Below, one piece after another: positions 31,928 to 41,450 of a stretch of DNA of 60,169 nucleotides. The translations under genes were made by a program, and so were the position numbers. The stretch covers positions 1-60,169 of the forward strand of contig JBGAUA010000004.1 of NCBI GenBank assembly GCA_044228875.1, written 5' to 3'. This DNA comes from Epilinea sp044228875. GTDB lineage: Bacteria > Chloroflexota > Anaerolineae > Epilineales > Epilineaceae. Below the pieces are notes generated by a model. The model saw only the letters and a program-made list of their open reading frames with translations. It was not told the DNA's origin and ran no database searches. How positions within the stretch are numbered: the stretch's first letter is position 1; each line of letters starts with the position of its first letter.

Positions 31928-34900
31928 TCACTGTTGTCCGATCAACGGCAAGTAAGCATGCTGCGCAGGTGAACGAAGGATCGTTGGCGTGGCGCGGGAG
32001 GTTGCGGTGATTGTGATCGTGGCCGTGGCCGGCGTTGGAAAGGGTGTGGAGGTGCTTATCGGCGTGGGCCAGATGCTGACTGGGGTGCGTGTTGCGCCGA
32101 CCGGATCAGCGGGCAGTTCCAGGCGATCGTCCAGGCGTAGGGCCGCGTCGCCGACGGCATCGCGGTGGTGGGCCAGGATGCGGTGCTCGCCAGATGCCAG
32201 CATCACGTGCAGGCTGGCCGTGACCGAGGAACTGCCCCAGGCGTCCGTCAGCAGTGCGTTGTCCACCCACAGCCGCAAGCCACCCCGGGCAGCCACGTCC
32301 AGATCCAGGCGGGTACTCTCCTCCACGGTGAATCGCTTCTCGAGACGCGCCGTGAAGCCCTGCGGCGGTACGCGAGGGTGTTGCAGGTCGCGGCCCCAAT
32401 CCAGGTCGACGGCTGGCACTGAGCTGACGTCCACGGGGCTCTCGGCAAGGTAGGCGTTGGCGTAACGCTCAACCCGCCAGAGTGGGCTGGTCACCGAACC
32501 CGTGAGGTAGGCCTCGACGCAGGCCGACCGCCAGGCAACGAGCAAGGTGCCGTCCGACCGCATCGCCAGGCGCCTCCGGTCGAAGGCCGGGAACATGGGC
32601 TTTGGGTCCAACTCCGCGATTCGACCGTCGCAGGCGCCGGACGTGATCAGTGCGCCACGGGGCGTACCGTCCGGGCCATAGATCTGGAGCTCCGGCAGGT
32701 CGTTGCGGCTGACGAACACCCTGCCATCGGGGCCGACGGCAAGGCCGTGTGGGTAGCTCTTCAGGGGTTCGCCCCCCGTCGACCAACGGCTGAGCAAGAG
32801 ACCGTTCGGATCGTGCCGCTCGACGCTGCGACCAGAATCGTCCAGGGTGTAGACCGTGCCGTCCGGGCCAACCTCGACCCTCAGGGGCCGCATGTCGCCA
32901 GGGTCACCGCCCGTCAGCGGCCAGTCCGCCACACGCGTACCGTCGATCCGATAACGGCGGACCCTCGGGTTACTGTAGTGGTAAAACAGCACGTACACGC
33001 CACCGAGCGGATCGACGGCCACATCAACGCTGCGCCGATCCTGGTCGCCCTGGATGGGCCAGCGATCCACCAGATCGCCAAGGGCGGAATACACATACAC
33101 CACGCCAAGGTTGCCGAGTACGACGACCTGACCGGTCGGCGTAACAGCCACTGCCTCGGGACCACTACGTCCCAGCTGCGGGTCCACGACCGCCCAGGCT
33201 GCTTCGAACTGTCCGTCCGCACCGTAACGCAGGATCGTGCCGCGGACGTAGTCGGCGACGAAGACGCGGCCATCCGGTGCGGCCGCGACATCGATGCTGG
33301 CTCCCCTTGGACCACCAGCCATGACGTCGCGTGCCCAGCCCAAGGTCGGCCACGCGCCCAGAAACGCACCCTCCGGACGGAAGCGTTGCACGCGCAGGTT
33401 GCCGGAATCTGCTACGTAGACGTCACCGGTGGGCGAGAGTGCGACACCCTCGGGCGCAATCAAGCGACCCGGTTCGTGGCCGAAGCCGCCCCACAGAGCT
33501 ACCGAACGGCCGGCGTCGTCAAAGATCTGGACGCGGTGGTTGCCCGTGTCCGCCACAACCAACTCGGCCGCGGGTCCGACCACGACATCGTGGGGACGGT
33601 CCAGGTTGCCGGACCCCGTGCCCGATGTGCCGACGAACCGTGTGGCAGTGAATGGGTCGTAGTACACCAGTCGGTCATTGCCGCTGTCCGCCACCCAAAA
33701 GCCCTCGTTGGTCGTGGCGATGCCCATGGGCGTGTCGAATCGCTCCGGGGCACTACCGTGAGAGCCCATCTCGCCAAACCACGACCCGGATTGATGGAAG
33801 AAGCTGATACGGTGGTTGCCAGCTTCCGGCACCACCAGCCAATCGGTGAGTGGGTTTGACCTCAGGATCGTGACGTCGGCAGGGCCGCGGAACTCTCCAC
33901 CCGCATCGCCTTCGCCTCCCCACGACACCTCACTGCGACCGGCGTCATCCAGCACCTGCACCCGATGATTGGCCATCTCGGCAACGAAGACCCGGCCAGT
34001 CGGTGTGACCTCCAGCCCGCGGGCACCGGCAAGGCGGCCCGGCGCGCTTCCAGGCGCACCCACTGTTCCGAGATAGGCACCGTCGGCGGTGTAATGCTGG
34101 ATTCGATCGCCGCTGGATACCCAGATCGTGCCGTCGGCCTGCACCGCCACGCCGCGCGGTGCGTCAGCATCGAACGGCAGGTCATCGGCGCGCCCCCAAT
34201 GTTCCAGCTCATGGCCGTCTTGTGAAATCCGGACCAGCCGTTGCCCCTGCGTGACGTACAAGGTTCCGTCGATGCCGAAGGCCAGGTCGCGCAGCTGCCC
34301 GCCGGAGAGGTACCACAGCCCGCGGAAGGCACCGTCGGGGCCAAAGCGCTGTACGCGGCCATTCCCGACGTCAGCGACGATGACATCGCCGTTTGGCGCG
34401 ACGGCGAGGCCGGATGGCCCAGGCCCGCCGAGACGGCCCAAAGCTTCGCCCTCTCCGCTGAACTCTCCCAGGCAGCGGCCATTGGCGGAAAAATGAAAGA
34501 TGCCGGAGAGGCTCCCGACGAATACCGAGCCGTCCGCGGCCGTGGCCAGTGGCTGGTTGGAGGTTCTCCAGGTGGTCAACGTCCGGAAGGCAGCCACAGG
34601 GACTGATGAGCCATGCACTCGACCCAGCTCCAGACCCTCGGTCGAGGCGTCGCCAACCGGCATGGGCCGGTCGCAGCGCAAAGAGTCCCACGCTCCAAGG
34701 AACATGCCGTCCGGCGTGAAGGTCTGCAGCCTACCGTGGAGATCCGCTGCGAAGACCATGCCGTCCGGTCCGACCGCCACGTCCACGGGTCCGCCGCCGC
34801 CGTACAATCCGCCGAACTCGCCGTCACCGATTCCGACTCGGCCCCAGATGGCCAACACCCGACCGTCTGGCGCGAACCGTTGGATGCGATGGTTGCCTGC

Positions 34901-35293
34901 ATCGGCCACATAGATTGTGCCGTCAGGGGCGACCGCGATGCCCTTCGGCTCCACCAGCTGGCCCGCCCCCTGGCCGCGGCCGCCGAACGTGGCCCGCACT
35001 TCGCCGCGGGGCGTTTGCGCCGTGACGCGGTGGTTGGCGGTGTCGACCACGTAGACCGTGCCATCGCGCTCATCCACCGCCACCCCATCCGGCAACCGGT
35101 AACCGCCAACCGGATCTGTGGCGCCGAGGACGAAGAGCCGGTGCCCCACGGTTGTCGTGCCTGCAGGGCTGGCGATTGCGACGCTCGAGCCGCGGCTGGG
35201 AACCGCGAGGCCGATCGCTACCACCGTCGCCAGGGCAAGCCACTGACGCCCGACCGCGGTTGCGACCGATTTCATGCACGGTCGAGACGTCAT
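31928..35293 (-). CDS. Large secreted NHL-repeat protein with PA14-like C-terminal domain
   Basis: 1121 aa. I chose the ATG at 35293, 6 bases after AGGAGG; an ATG at 35299 abuts that site. Signal peptide around WLALATVVAIGLAVPSRGSS. Over 15 NHL-like repeats fill residues 45-950 (DGTIYVADAGNHRIQRFAPDG, GDVIVADVGNGRVQRF, ELVVADTGNHRVQIFDDAGR, GDVYVADSGNLRVQRFRPEG). Residues about 965-1055 resemble a PA14 beta-barrel (LDWGRDLQHP...FTARLEKRF...GGLRLWVDNALLTDAWG), often a sugar-binding fold. A Thr/Pro-rich linker and HAYLPLIGQQ close the protein. Likely surface-exposed. Confidence 0.83.
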   Translation of the reverse strand: MTSRPCMKSVATAVGRQWLALATVVAIGLAVPSRGSSVAIASPAGTTTVGHRLFVLGATDPVGGYRLPDGVAVDERDGTVYVVDTANHRVTAQTPRGEVRATFGGRGQGAGQLVEPKGIAVAPDGTIYVADAGNHRIQRFAPDGRVLAIWGRVGIGDGEFGGLYGGGGPVDVAVGPDGMVFAADLHGRLQTFTPDGMFLGAWDSLRCDRPMPVGDASTEGLELGRVHGSSVPVAAFRTLTTWRTSNQPLATAADGSVFVGSLSGIFHFSANGRCLGEFSGEGEALGRLGGPGPSGLAVAPNGDVIVADVGNGRVQRFGPDGAFRGLWYLSGGQLRDLAFGIDGTLYVTQGQRLVRISQDGHELEHWGRADDLPFDADAPRGVAVQADGTIWVSSGDRIQHYTADGAYLGTVGAPGSAPGRLAGARGLEVTPTGRVFVAEMANHRVQVLDDAGRSEVSWGGEGDAGGEFRGPADVTILRSNPLTDWLVVPEAGNHRISFFHQSGSWFGEMGSHGSAPERFDTPMGIATTNEGFWVADSGNDRLVYYDPFTATRFVGTSGTGSGNLDRPHDVVVGPAAELVVADTGNHRVQIFDDAGRSVALWGGFGHEPGRLIAPEGVALSPTGDVYVADSGNLRVQRFRPEGAFLGAWPTLGWARDVMAGGPRGASIDVAAAPDGRVFVADYVRGTILRYGADGQFEAAWAVVDPQLGRSGPEAVAVTPTGQVVVLGNLGVVYVYSALGDLVDRWPIQGDQDRRSVDVAVDPLGGVYVLFYHYSNPRVRRYRIDGTRVADWPLTGGDPGDMRPLRVEVGPDGTVYTLDDSGRSVERHDPNGLLLSRWSTGGEPLKSYPHGLAVGPDGRVFVSRNDLPELQIYGPDGTPRGALITSGACDGRIAELDPKPMFPAFDRRRLAMRSDGTLLVAWRSACVEAYLTGSVTSPLWRVERYANAYLAESPVDVSSVPAVDLDWGRDLQHPRVPPQGFTARLEKRFTVEESTRLDLDVAARGGLRLWVDNALLTDAWGSSSVTASLHVMLASGEHRILAHHRDAVGDAALRLDDRLELPADPVGATRTPVSIWPTPISTSTPFPTPATATITITATSRATPTILRSPAQHAYLPLIGQQ

Positions 35294-35565
35294 CACCATC
35301 CTCCTGATACGACTGTACCGCTGTTGGGCGATCCTTCGGCCAAGCGCTCGCGGATCTGGCGCCGCTGCATACAGTAACACGCTGACACCCGGTCCATGGA
35401 CACATCGTCAAGACCAGTGCCGGCGGTGGGCATCTGGTCAACCTCGACGACTCCGACAGCAGCCAGAACAGATGTTTGCATCAGCGTGTCGTCGACGTTA
35501 TCCTTGGCCGCACCGTGCAAGCGGGCCATGCAACTCCGGAACTTCCTCGCGAGGAGAACACTACG

Positions 35566-36897
35566 ATGAAGGCAGGCCCGATGAAGGCTTTCTATGCCCT
35601 GTTGGCCAACACGTTGATCGCATCGGTGACCAACACCTTCGCCTGGTTCGCCGTCACCTTCTGGGTTTACCTGGAGACCCGATCGGTCATCGCCACCTCG
35701 GTCATGGCTGGGGTGTTCACCGTGACCGTGGCTGTGTCCGGCTTCCTCCTGGGTTCCCTGGTGGATCGCTTCGCGAAGAAGCGGGTGATGTTGGGTTCAA
35801 GCCTCATGTCCTTGGCCTTGTACGCCCTGGCCTTCGGCATCTACGTCCGCACGCCGGCCGCGGTGTTCAAGGAGCCCGGCAGCCCGGTGCTCTGGGCGCT
35901 CGTCGTCCTGGTCCTCTTCGGCGCCATCGCCGGCAATGTCCGCGCGATCGCGTTGTCGACCTTGGTGACGGTCCTGGTGCCGCTCGACCGCCGCGACAAG
36001 GCCAACGGCCTGGTGGGGACGACCAACGGGGTGGCCTTTCTGGGGGCGGGCGTCCTCAGCGGCCTGGTCGTCGGGAACTTTGGCGTCTACTGGGTGCTCG
36101 CCGGCGCCGTCGGGCTGACCGGCCTCGCCATCGCCCACCTCTTGACAGTTCCCGTCCCGGATGATCGGCACAGCCCCGATCGGCACGCGGCCCGCTCCGC
36201 GGCCAACGCGGACCGCCTGGACATCCGCGGCACCATCGCCGCCGTCAAGCAGGTGCCCGGTCTGTTCGGGCTGATCTTCTTCCAGACCTTCAACAACTTC
36301 CTGGGCGGCGTCTTCATGTCCTTGATGGACGCCTATGGCCTCCTCCTGGTGTCGGTGCAGGTATGGGGCGTCCTCTGGGGCGTGCTGAGCCTGGGCTTCA
36401 TCGTGGGGGGGCTGGTGGTGGCCCGCAGAGGGCTGGGCCCCAACCCGCTGCGGACGCTCTTCGTGAGCAACATCGTCATGTGGACGGTGTGCATCTTCTT
36501 CACCATTCAGGCCTCGATCGTCCTTCTGGCGGTCGGCATGTTCATCTGGCTCTGCCTGGTACCGGCCGTGGAGGCCGCGGAGCAGACGGTGCTGCAGAAG
36601 GTGGTCCAACCGGAGCGCCAGGGGCGGGTCTTCGGCTTCGCCCAGAGCGTAGAGCAGGCGGCCTCGCCCATCACGGCCTTCATGATCGGCCCCATCGCCG
36701 AGCTGCTCTTCATTCCCTACATGACCACCGGCGCCGGTGTGGATTGGCTGGGGCCTTGGTTCGGGACGGGCACCGACCGCGGCATCGCGCTGGTCTTCAT
36801 GGTCGCCGGTTTGGTCGGGCTCGTCGTCACCATGCTGGCGATGCGGTCTTTCAGCTATCGCGTCTTGTCGGAGGCCTACCGGGTCGTCCCGCAGTAG
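35566..36897 (+). CDS. MFS transporter, multidrug/siderophore exporter-like
   Basis: 443 aa with about 12 hydrophobic segments, the usual number for the major facilitator superfamily. The A-like loop GSLVDRFAKKRVMLGSSLM between helices 2 and 3 matches MFS_3/EntS-type transporters; QKVVQPERQGRVFGFAQSVEQAASPI is also typical of that branch. The start at 35566 has GAGGAG 9 bases upstream. The direction and substrate cannot be read from sequence; efflux is likely. Neighbours give no hint. Confidence 0.85.
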   Translation: MKAGPMKAFYALLANTLIASVTNTFAWFAVTFWVYLETRSVIATSVMAGVFTVTVAVSGFLLGSLVDRFAKKRVMLGSSLMSLALYALAFGIYVRTPAAVFKEPGSPVLWALVVLVLFGAIAGNVRAIALSTLVTVLVPLDRRDKANGLVGTTNGVAFLGAGVLSGLVVGNFGVYWVLAGAVGLTGLAIAHLLTVPVPDDRHSPDRHAARSAANADRLDIRGTIAAVKQVPGLFGLIFFQTFNNFLGGVFMSLMDAYGLLLVSVQVWGVLWGVLSLGFIVGGLVVARRGLGPNPLRTLFVSNIVMWTVCIFFTIQASIVLLAVGMFIWLCLVPAVEAAEQTVLQKVVQPERQGRVFGFAQSVEQAASPITAFMIGPIAELLFIPYMTTGAGVDWLGPWFGTGTDRGIALVFMVAGLVGLVVTMLAMRSFSYRVLSEAYRVVPQ

Positions 36898-36914
36898 CGG
36901 ATCGCGACCATCCC

Positions 36915-37601
36915 CTACCACACCACCATCGCCTGCTCGAAGCCCAGCATCCGCAGCTCGCCGCGGTCGCCGAGCAGCGCCTCGGCCAGGTCCTGGAAGG
37001 CGCCGCCGAAGCGCGCCGCGTCAGCCGCGTCGGGCGGCAACAGGTCAATGTGCACCAAGGCATCGGTGGTGCCGGGCCGGCCGGCCGTGGCGGCGCCCTG
37101 GGCGCCGTGCCAGTGGCGGGCCAGCACCTGATCGGCCGAATCGGCCAGGATCAGCTCGTTGATGGGCGGGTTGCCGGGCCGGTCGTCGCCCAGGCCCTGG
37201 AACTGCTCGCCGCCGCGGCTCGGACGCAGCCAGAGGTCGCCGGAGACGGCGGCCAGATCGTAAACCGCGGTCGGCAGGCGGTGGCAGAGCATGTAACCGT
37301 GCACGCAGTCGCGCAGCGCGCCCTGGCTCGGTACGCCGTCCGGGAGCCCCGCCCAGGCCAGCAGGGCTTCGGGAGGCGGCACCGCCTCCGCGCCCAGTCC
37401 CAGGTCGCGGTAGGCCGCGCGCCAGGCGGCCAGCTTCGGATCGGGCTTCACCGCGTTCTGGACGGCCATGGCGCTCATCTCGCGCAAGAAGTCGCGGGTC
37501 ATGGCCTCCTGCTCCGGCGTCGGTGCCACCCGCAGGCGCAGGCTCAGCCGCACGAAGCCCGGAGCGGCATCGAAGACCGCCATGTCGATACGTTCACGCA
37601 T
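36915..37601 (-). CDS. Stand-alone B3/4-domain protein (COG3382-like)
   Basis: 228 aa. The region TAVYDLAAVSGDLWLRPSRGGEQF...ELILADSADQVLARHWHGAQGAATAGRPGTTDALVHIDLLPP follows the pattern of the B3/4 domain found in PheT, where it edits mischarged tRNA; stand-alone members have been proposed as trans-editing or tRNA-binding factors. Start taken at 37601, with GAGG 9 bases upstream; an in-frame ATG at 37583 is possible. It converges with the MFS gene and lies 90 bases downstream of rmlD in the same direction. Confidence 0.72.
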   Translation of the reverse strand: MRERIDMAVFDAAPGFVRLSLRLRVAPTPEQEAMTRDFLREMSAMAVQNAVKPDPKLAAWRAAYRDLGLGAEAVPPPEALLAWAGLPDGVPSQGALRDCVHGYMLCHRLPTAVYDLAAVSGDLWLRPSRGGEQFQGLGDDRPGNPPINELILADSADQVLARHWHGAQGAATAGRPGTTDALVHIDLLPPDAADAARFGGAFQDLAEALLGDRGELRMLGFEQAMVVW

Positions 37602-37691
37602 GGTGGATGACCTCGCCGGCCCCGTCAAGAGGGCGGCTGGACCGCCGCGATCGCGCCAGGTTCTCGATCACGACCACGGCGGACGGGGCTC

Positions 37692-38564
37692 TCAGACAGG
37701 CTCCGTCGCCGCCAGGTAGCGGGCGAGGGCGTCCTCCCAATGCGGGAGCACGATGTTCAGCCGGGCGGCGGCGCGGTTGAAGAGCGGCGCGTAGCCGGGG
37801 CGGACGGCCCGGGCCGGGAAATGGTCCACGCCCTCCACCTCCACGCCTGTGGCGCCGCCCAGCCGCAGAATGGTGCGGGCGAAGACATCCCGGGCGCAGT
37901 AACCCTCGTTGACCAGGTGGTAGGTGCCGTAGGCCTCCGTACGACCCAGAGCCAGGAGGGAGTCCGCCAGATCGTCGCAGAAGGTGGGCGACCCCACCTG
38001 GGTGCGGACGATCTTGAGCTGCGCGTGGTCCTTGGCCCGGGCCAGGAGCCGGCGCACGAAGTTGTCCGCCCCGTGACCGAAGAGCCAGGCCGTGCGGGCG
38101 ATGAAGGCCCGCGAGCAATGCCGTCGCGCCTCGATCTCGCCCGCCAGCTTGGACGCGCCATAGACACTCAGCGGATGGGTGGGGTCGTCCTCCACGTAGG
38201 GTTGGCCCTTGGCGCCGTCGAAGACGTAGTCGGTGGACACCTGGATCAGGGCCGCCCCCGCCGCCTCTGCGCCCAGGGCCGCATGCCGCGCGCCCAGGCC
38301 GTTGACGGCGTAGGCCAGCGGTTCAGCGTCCTCGCAACGGTCCACGTCCGTGAATGCGGCGGCGTTGACCACCAGATCGGGGCGCAGGTCGGCGATGGTC
38401 GCGACCGCCTCCGGCCGGCTGACGTCCAACTGCTGCCGACTCAGGCAGATCACCCGCTCCGCCACGCCGCGACGGGCCAGGGCCTGCGCCAACTGTCCCC
38501 CTCCGCCGGTGACGACGATGGTCAGTGGTTGACCCGGCAAGGCGACCGTCGGCTCGATGCTCAC
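37692..38564 (-). CDS. rmlD: dTDP-4-dehydrorhamnose reductase (RmlD-like)
   Basis: 290 aa from a GTG start at 38564. Near the N-terminus is the NAD(P)-binding IVVTGGGGQLAQ; later come DLVVNAAAFTDVDRCE, STDYVFDGAKGQPYVEDDPTHPLSVYGASKLAGE with the catalytic Tyr-Lys (YGASK), and RTAWLFG, all typical of RmlD, last step of dTDP-L-rhamnose synthesis. No other rml genes are in the window. The upstream promoter ends so close to the GTG that the mRNA would be leaderless; no Shine-Dalgarno exists, which supports this start. Confidence 0.88.
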   Translation of the reverse strand: MSIEPTVALPGQPLTIVVTGGGGQLAQALARRGVAERVICLSRQQLDVSRPEAVATIADLRPDLVVNAAAFTDVDRCEDAEPLAYAVNGLGARHAALGAEAAGAALIQVSTDYVFDGAKGQPYVEDDPTHPLSVYGASKLAGEIEARRHCSRAFIARTAWLFGHGADNFVRRLLARAKDHAQLKIVRTQVGSPTFCDDLADSLLALGRTEAYGTYHLVNEGYCARDVFARTILRLGGATGVEVEGVDHFPARAVRPGYAPLFNRAAARLNIVLPHWEDALARYLAATEPV

Positions 38565-38571
38565 GACCGGG

Positions 38572-38600
38572 ATTGTAGACGAGGGCTTCTTCGCTGTCGA
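38572..38600 (-). promoter_or_regulatory. Promoter of rmlD, probably leaderless
   Basis: On the minus strand: TCGACA (38600-38595), a 17-base spacer, TACAAT (38577-38572), then 7 bases to the GTG start. The same -35 hexamer and spacing occur upstream of the gene at 25435. Confidence 0.68.
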
Positions 38601-38835
38601 CCGGCCGGCGACGCGCCGGCGCGACCGAAACCGCCTCCAGCCACCCAAAGCGCCCGTAACGGGGGCGTCGCTCGTTCGTCTAACATTCTATCGTCCGTAT
38701 GGGAGGCCCGCAGTCCCAGCACCTCCTTCCCCACAGCATTCCCCCCGTGGCTGGCCGCTCGACGCCCGGCGGGGTCCTTGCCCCTCCCCATTACCTAGTC
38801 CACTCCCCGCACCCTTTTCTTGCAAGGAGGATTGC

Positions 38836-41322
38836 ATGCGATCCACGCTCCGGCGCTCCGGACTCAGCCTCGCCCTCGGCGCTGCCGCCCTGATCGGCTT
38901 CAGCGCCGCCCTCGGGGACGCGCGCCCCGTCCCGGCCCAGCAGGCCGTCACTCCGGGCTTCATCGTGGTCCAGGGCCAGATCAAGTACATCGACCAGCAG
39001 AGCAACCGCAACCATCCGGCGGCGGGCCTGAAGGTGGAGATCATGGACATCGACCAGGGACCGCCGGCGGTGAGCCAGGTCCTGGGCACGACCGTGACCG
39101 ACGCCAACGGCTTCTTCAAGAGCATCGAGATCACCAACAAGGACACGGATGGGCCCACCAGCCGGCCCGCCGGCGGCCAGGACATCTTCCTGCGCCTCAA
39201 GTCCAACAACGGCACCATCCGGCTCTACAAGCTGGGCACCAAGCAGGACTACGCCTGGCAGAGCTACGACATCGACGAGCAGAACGGCATCAGCCGCGAC
39301 GTGCCCGACGGCGTGGTGGCCACGCCGCCGCTGATCATCATGGAAAACACCAAGGACGTGGAGGCCCTCTGGACCTTCGTCAGCCTGGCCGACGCCTGGT
39401 ACTACATGAAGGCCCAGAGCGGTCGGGATCCCGGAGAGCTGACGGCCTACTGGTCACCGAACAGCCAGGACGGGCCGCGCTATGACGCTGGGACGCGAGA
39501 ACTCTTCTTCCGCAACGACAACGCCGGCTACTCCGACGTGGTGGTCCAGCAGGCGGCCTACGCCCTGCTGCACAACCTGCTGGGCGGCCTTCCGCCGGAA
39601 TGGGCCACCTGCCTGGCGGGTCCGGGCGAGGAGATGAAGCGCACCGGTACCGCGGCCTGCGCCCTGGTGCAGGGCTTTGCCAGCTTCCTGCCGGCCGCCG
39701 TCTACCAGGAGCCGCTCTTCGAGTCCCCGGCCACCAGCGGCCTGGACCTGGACCTGGCCCGCGCCGGAAGCCTGGGCTGGCAGGACGGCGACACGGTATC
39801 CGGCCGCGTGGCCGGCGCCTTCTGGGACCTCCTGGAAGGGGATCCCACCCAGGACGGCAGCGACCAGTACAACGCCACCTTTAAGGACATCTGGGAGGTG
39901 CTGGACGGCAAGCGCCCCACGACGATGGCCGCCTGGTGGGCCGGCTGGAAGGCCTCCGGCAAGGACGCCTGCTCCGCCATCGGCTCTCTGGCGCAGAACA
40001 CCATCAACTACAATTCCGACCCGATGGTGGTGCCGGGCAACCTGCGCGTGGAGCTGGACGAGGACACGACGGCGAGCGTCGACCTGCGCACGGTGGTGAC
40101 CGATGCGGACTGCCCCGGCGACCGCATGGTCTTCCGCCTCATGGATTCGGGCGATCGCAATGCCGGCGTGCGCTTCGTGCCCACCAGCACCATCAGCATC
40201 ACCCCCACGGCCAACTGGTTCGGCACAACGCAGGTGCAGTTGGAGGCGGACGACGGCGTCAAGTCCATCCCCTTCACCCTCACCGTGGTGGTCAAGCCCA
40301 TCAACGACTGCCCCAAGATCCAGCCGGCCATCTCCGACCCACCGGCCGTGCGCTGGAAGGAACCGGTCATCCTCAATCTCTTCGCCAACGGCAAGGACGT
40401 CGAGAACCAGCCGCAGGAGCTCACCTGGACGGTGGAGGTGCAGGCTCAGAACCAGGGCGAGATCACTTGCGTCATGGCCGGGCCGGTCTTGACCTGCAAC
40501 CTGATCAAGGACACCACCGAAGCCTACCGCGCCCTGCTCACCGTGACGGTGGCCGACATGGAAGGCTGCAAGACGAGCCAGTTCGTGCGGCTCATCTGGG
40601 ACAGCCGCCCCAACCAGGCGCCCTTCATTCGCTACGACAAGCTGCGCCGCGAGTACCTGGCGCGGCAGGGCGAGACCGTGACGGTGGATCTGGTGGGCAT
40701 CGGCGACGACGACGAGGACGGTGAAGAGCCGCTGGAGTGGTTCATCGACAACCCGCCGCTCCTGCACGCCATTTCCGACCGCGACCTGGCGACCAAGAAG
40801 AAGTTCACCTTCATCCCCCAGCCCATCGACTACATCGGTTCGCAGCTGGTGGAGTTGAGCGTGGTGGACACCGGCGGCCTGCGGGCGCGCACCAGCATCA
40901 CCGTCACCTGGCTGGACGCCGCGGATATCGACAACCTGCCGCCGCGCATCCTGCGCGCCAAGGTCGACGGCAAGACGGTGGGCCTCAACACCGAGGCCTG
41001 CTACGCCCTGCACGACAAGGCGGAGGACCCGGACGATCCGGTGAGCTCCCTGCGCTGGTACTTCGGGGTGGACGACAAGGGCCGCAGCCTGGTGGATCCA
41101 CGCGAGTTCACCATCACCCGCGAGGGCGGCGTGGACAAGACGATCTGCTTCAAGCCCAACCCCATCACCCACCGCAACTGGGAGGGCTGCACCCCCACGC
41201 CCATCATGGTGCTGGACCCGCACCCCATCAACAACCGCGACGATTACGTGGTGCAGTCCTGCTGGCGCAAGATCGAGGTCTTCTTCCCCTACATGCCGCA
41301 GATGCACCTGCTGCGCCGCTAG
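38836..41322 (+). CDS. Large secreted protein with Ig/cadherin-like repeats and a degenerate peptidase-like domain
   Basis: 828 aa. AAGGAGG lies 5 bases before the ATG at 38836; the signal peptide is MRSTLRRSGLSLALGAAALIGFSAA. Residues about 40-110 resemble a carboxypeptidase-regulatory/transthyretin-like domain (PAAGLKVEIMDID...GTTVTDANGFF). Residues about 180-360 have the outline of a secreted metallopeptidase (YDAGTRELFF..., AYALLHNLLG, ACALVQGFASFLPAAVY), but the HExxH motif is missing. From about 390 to 800 there are tandem cadherin/Ig-like domains (TPTANWFGTTQVQLEADDG, PQPIDYIGSQLVELSVVDTGG). It ends in VFFPYMPQMHLLRR, a variant of the LP motif. Confidence 0.78.
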   Translation: MRSTLRRSGLSLALGAAALIGFSAALGDARPVPAQQAVTPGFIVVQGQIKYIDQQSNRNHPAAGLKVEIMDIDQGPPAVSQVLGTTVTDANGFFKSIEITNKDTDGPTSRPAGGQDIFLRLKSNNGTIRLYKLGTKQDYAWQSYDIDEQNGISRDVPDGVVATPPLIIMENTKDVEALWTFVSLADAWYYMKAQSGRDPGELTAYWSPNSQDGPRYDAGTRELFFRNDNAGYSDVVVQQAAYALLHNLLGGLPPEWATCLAGPGEEMKRTGTAACALVQGFASFLPAAVYQEPLFESPATSGLDLDLARAGSLGWQDGDTVSGRVAGAFWDLLEGDPTQDGSDQYNATFKDIWEVLDGKRPTTMAAWWAGWKASGKDACSAIGSLAQNTINYNSDPMVVPGNLRVELDEDTTASVDLRTVVTDADCPGDRMVFRLMDSGDRNAGVRFVPTSTISITPTANWFGTTQVQLEADDGVKSIPFTLTVVVKPINDCPKIQPAISDPPAVRWKEPVILNLFANGKDVENQPQELTWTVEVQAQNQGEITCVMAGPVLTCNLIKDTTEAYRALLTVTVADMEGCKTSQFVRLIWDSRPNQAPFIRYDKLRREYLARQGETVTVDLVGIGDDDEDGEEPLEWFIDNPPLLHAISDRDLATKKKFTFIPQPIDYIGSQLVELSVVDTGGLRARTSITVTWLDAADIDNLPPRILRAKVDGKTVGLNTEACYALHDKAEDPDDPVSSLRWYFGVDDKGRSLVDPREFTITREGGVDKTICFKPNPITHRNWEGCTPTPIMVLDPHPINNRDDYVVQSCWRKIEVFFPYMPQMHLLRR

Positions 41323-41388
41323 CCGGACGCAGCGGCTACGGGCCGCGGCCTGACGCGGCCGCGGTCGGCCGAATCAGTCCATGAACAC

Positions 41389-41422
41389 AAGGAGGGCGCC
41401 CCGCTGGGGGCGCCCTCCTTTT
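41389..41422. terminator. Bidirectional terminator between convergent genes
   Basis: Perfect 14-bp stem AAGGAGGGCGCCCC / GGGGCGCCCTCCTT with a 4-base loop, followed by TT on the plus strand. The genes on either side end at 41322 (plus) and 41451 (minus). Confidence 0.82.
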
Positions 41423-41450
41423 CGTCCGCCATCCGCGGCTCGAGGCGGAA

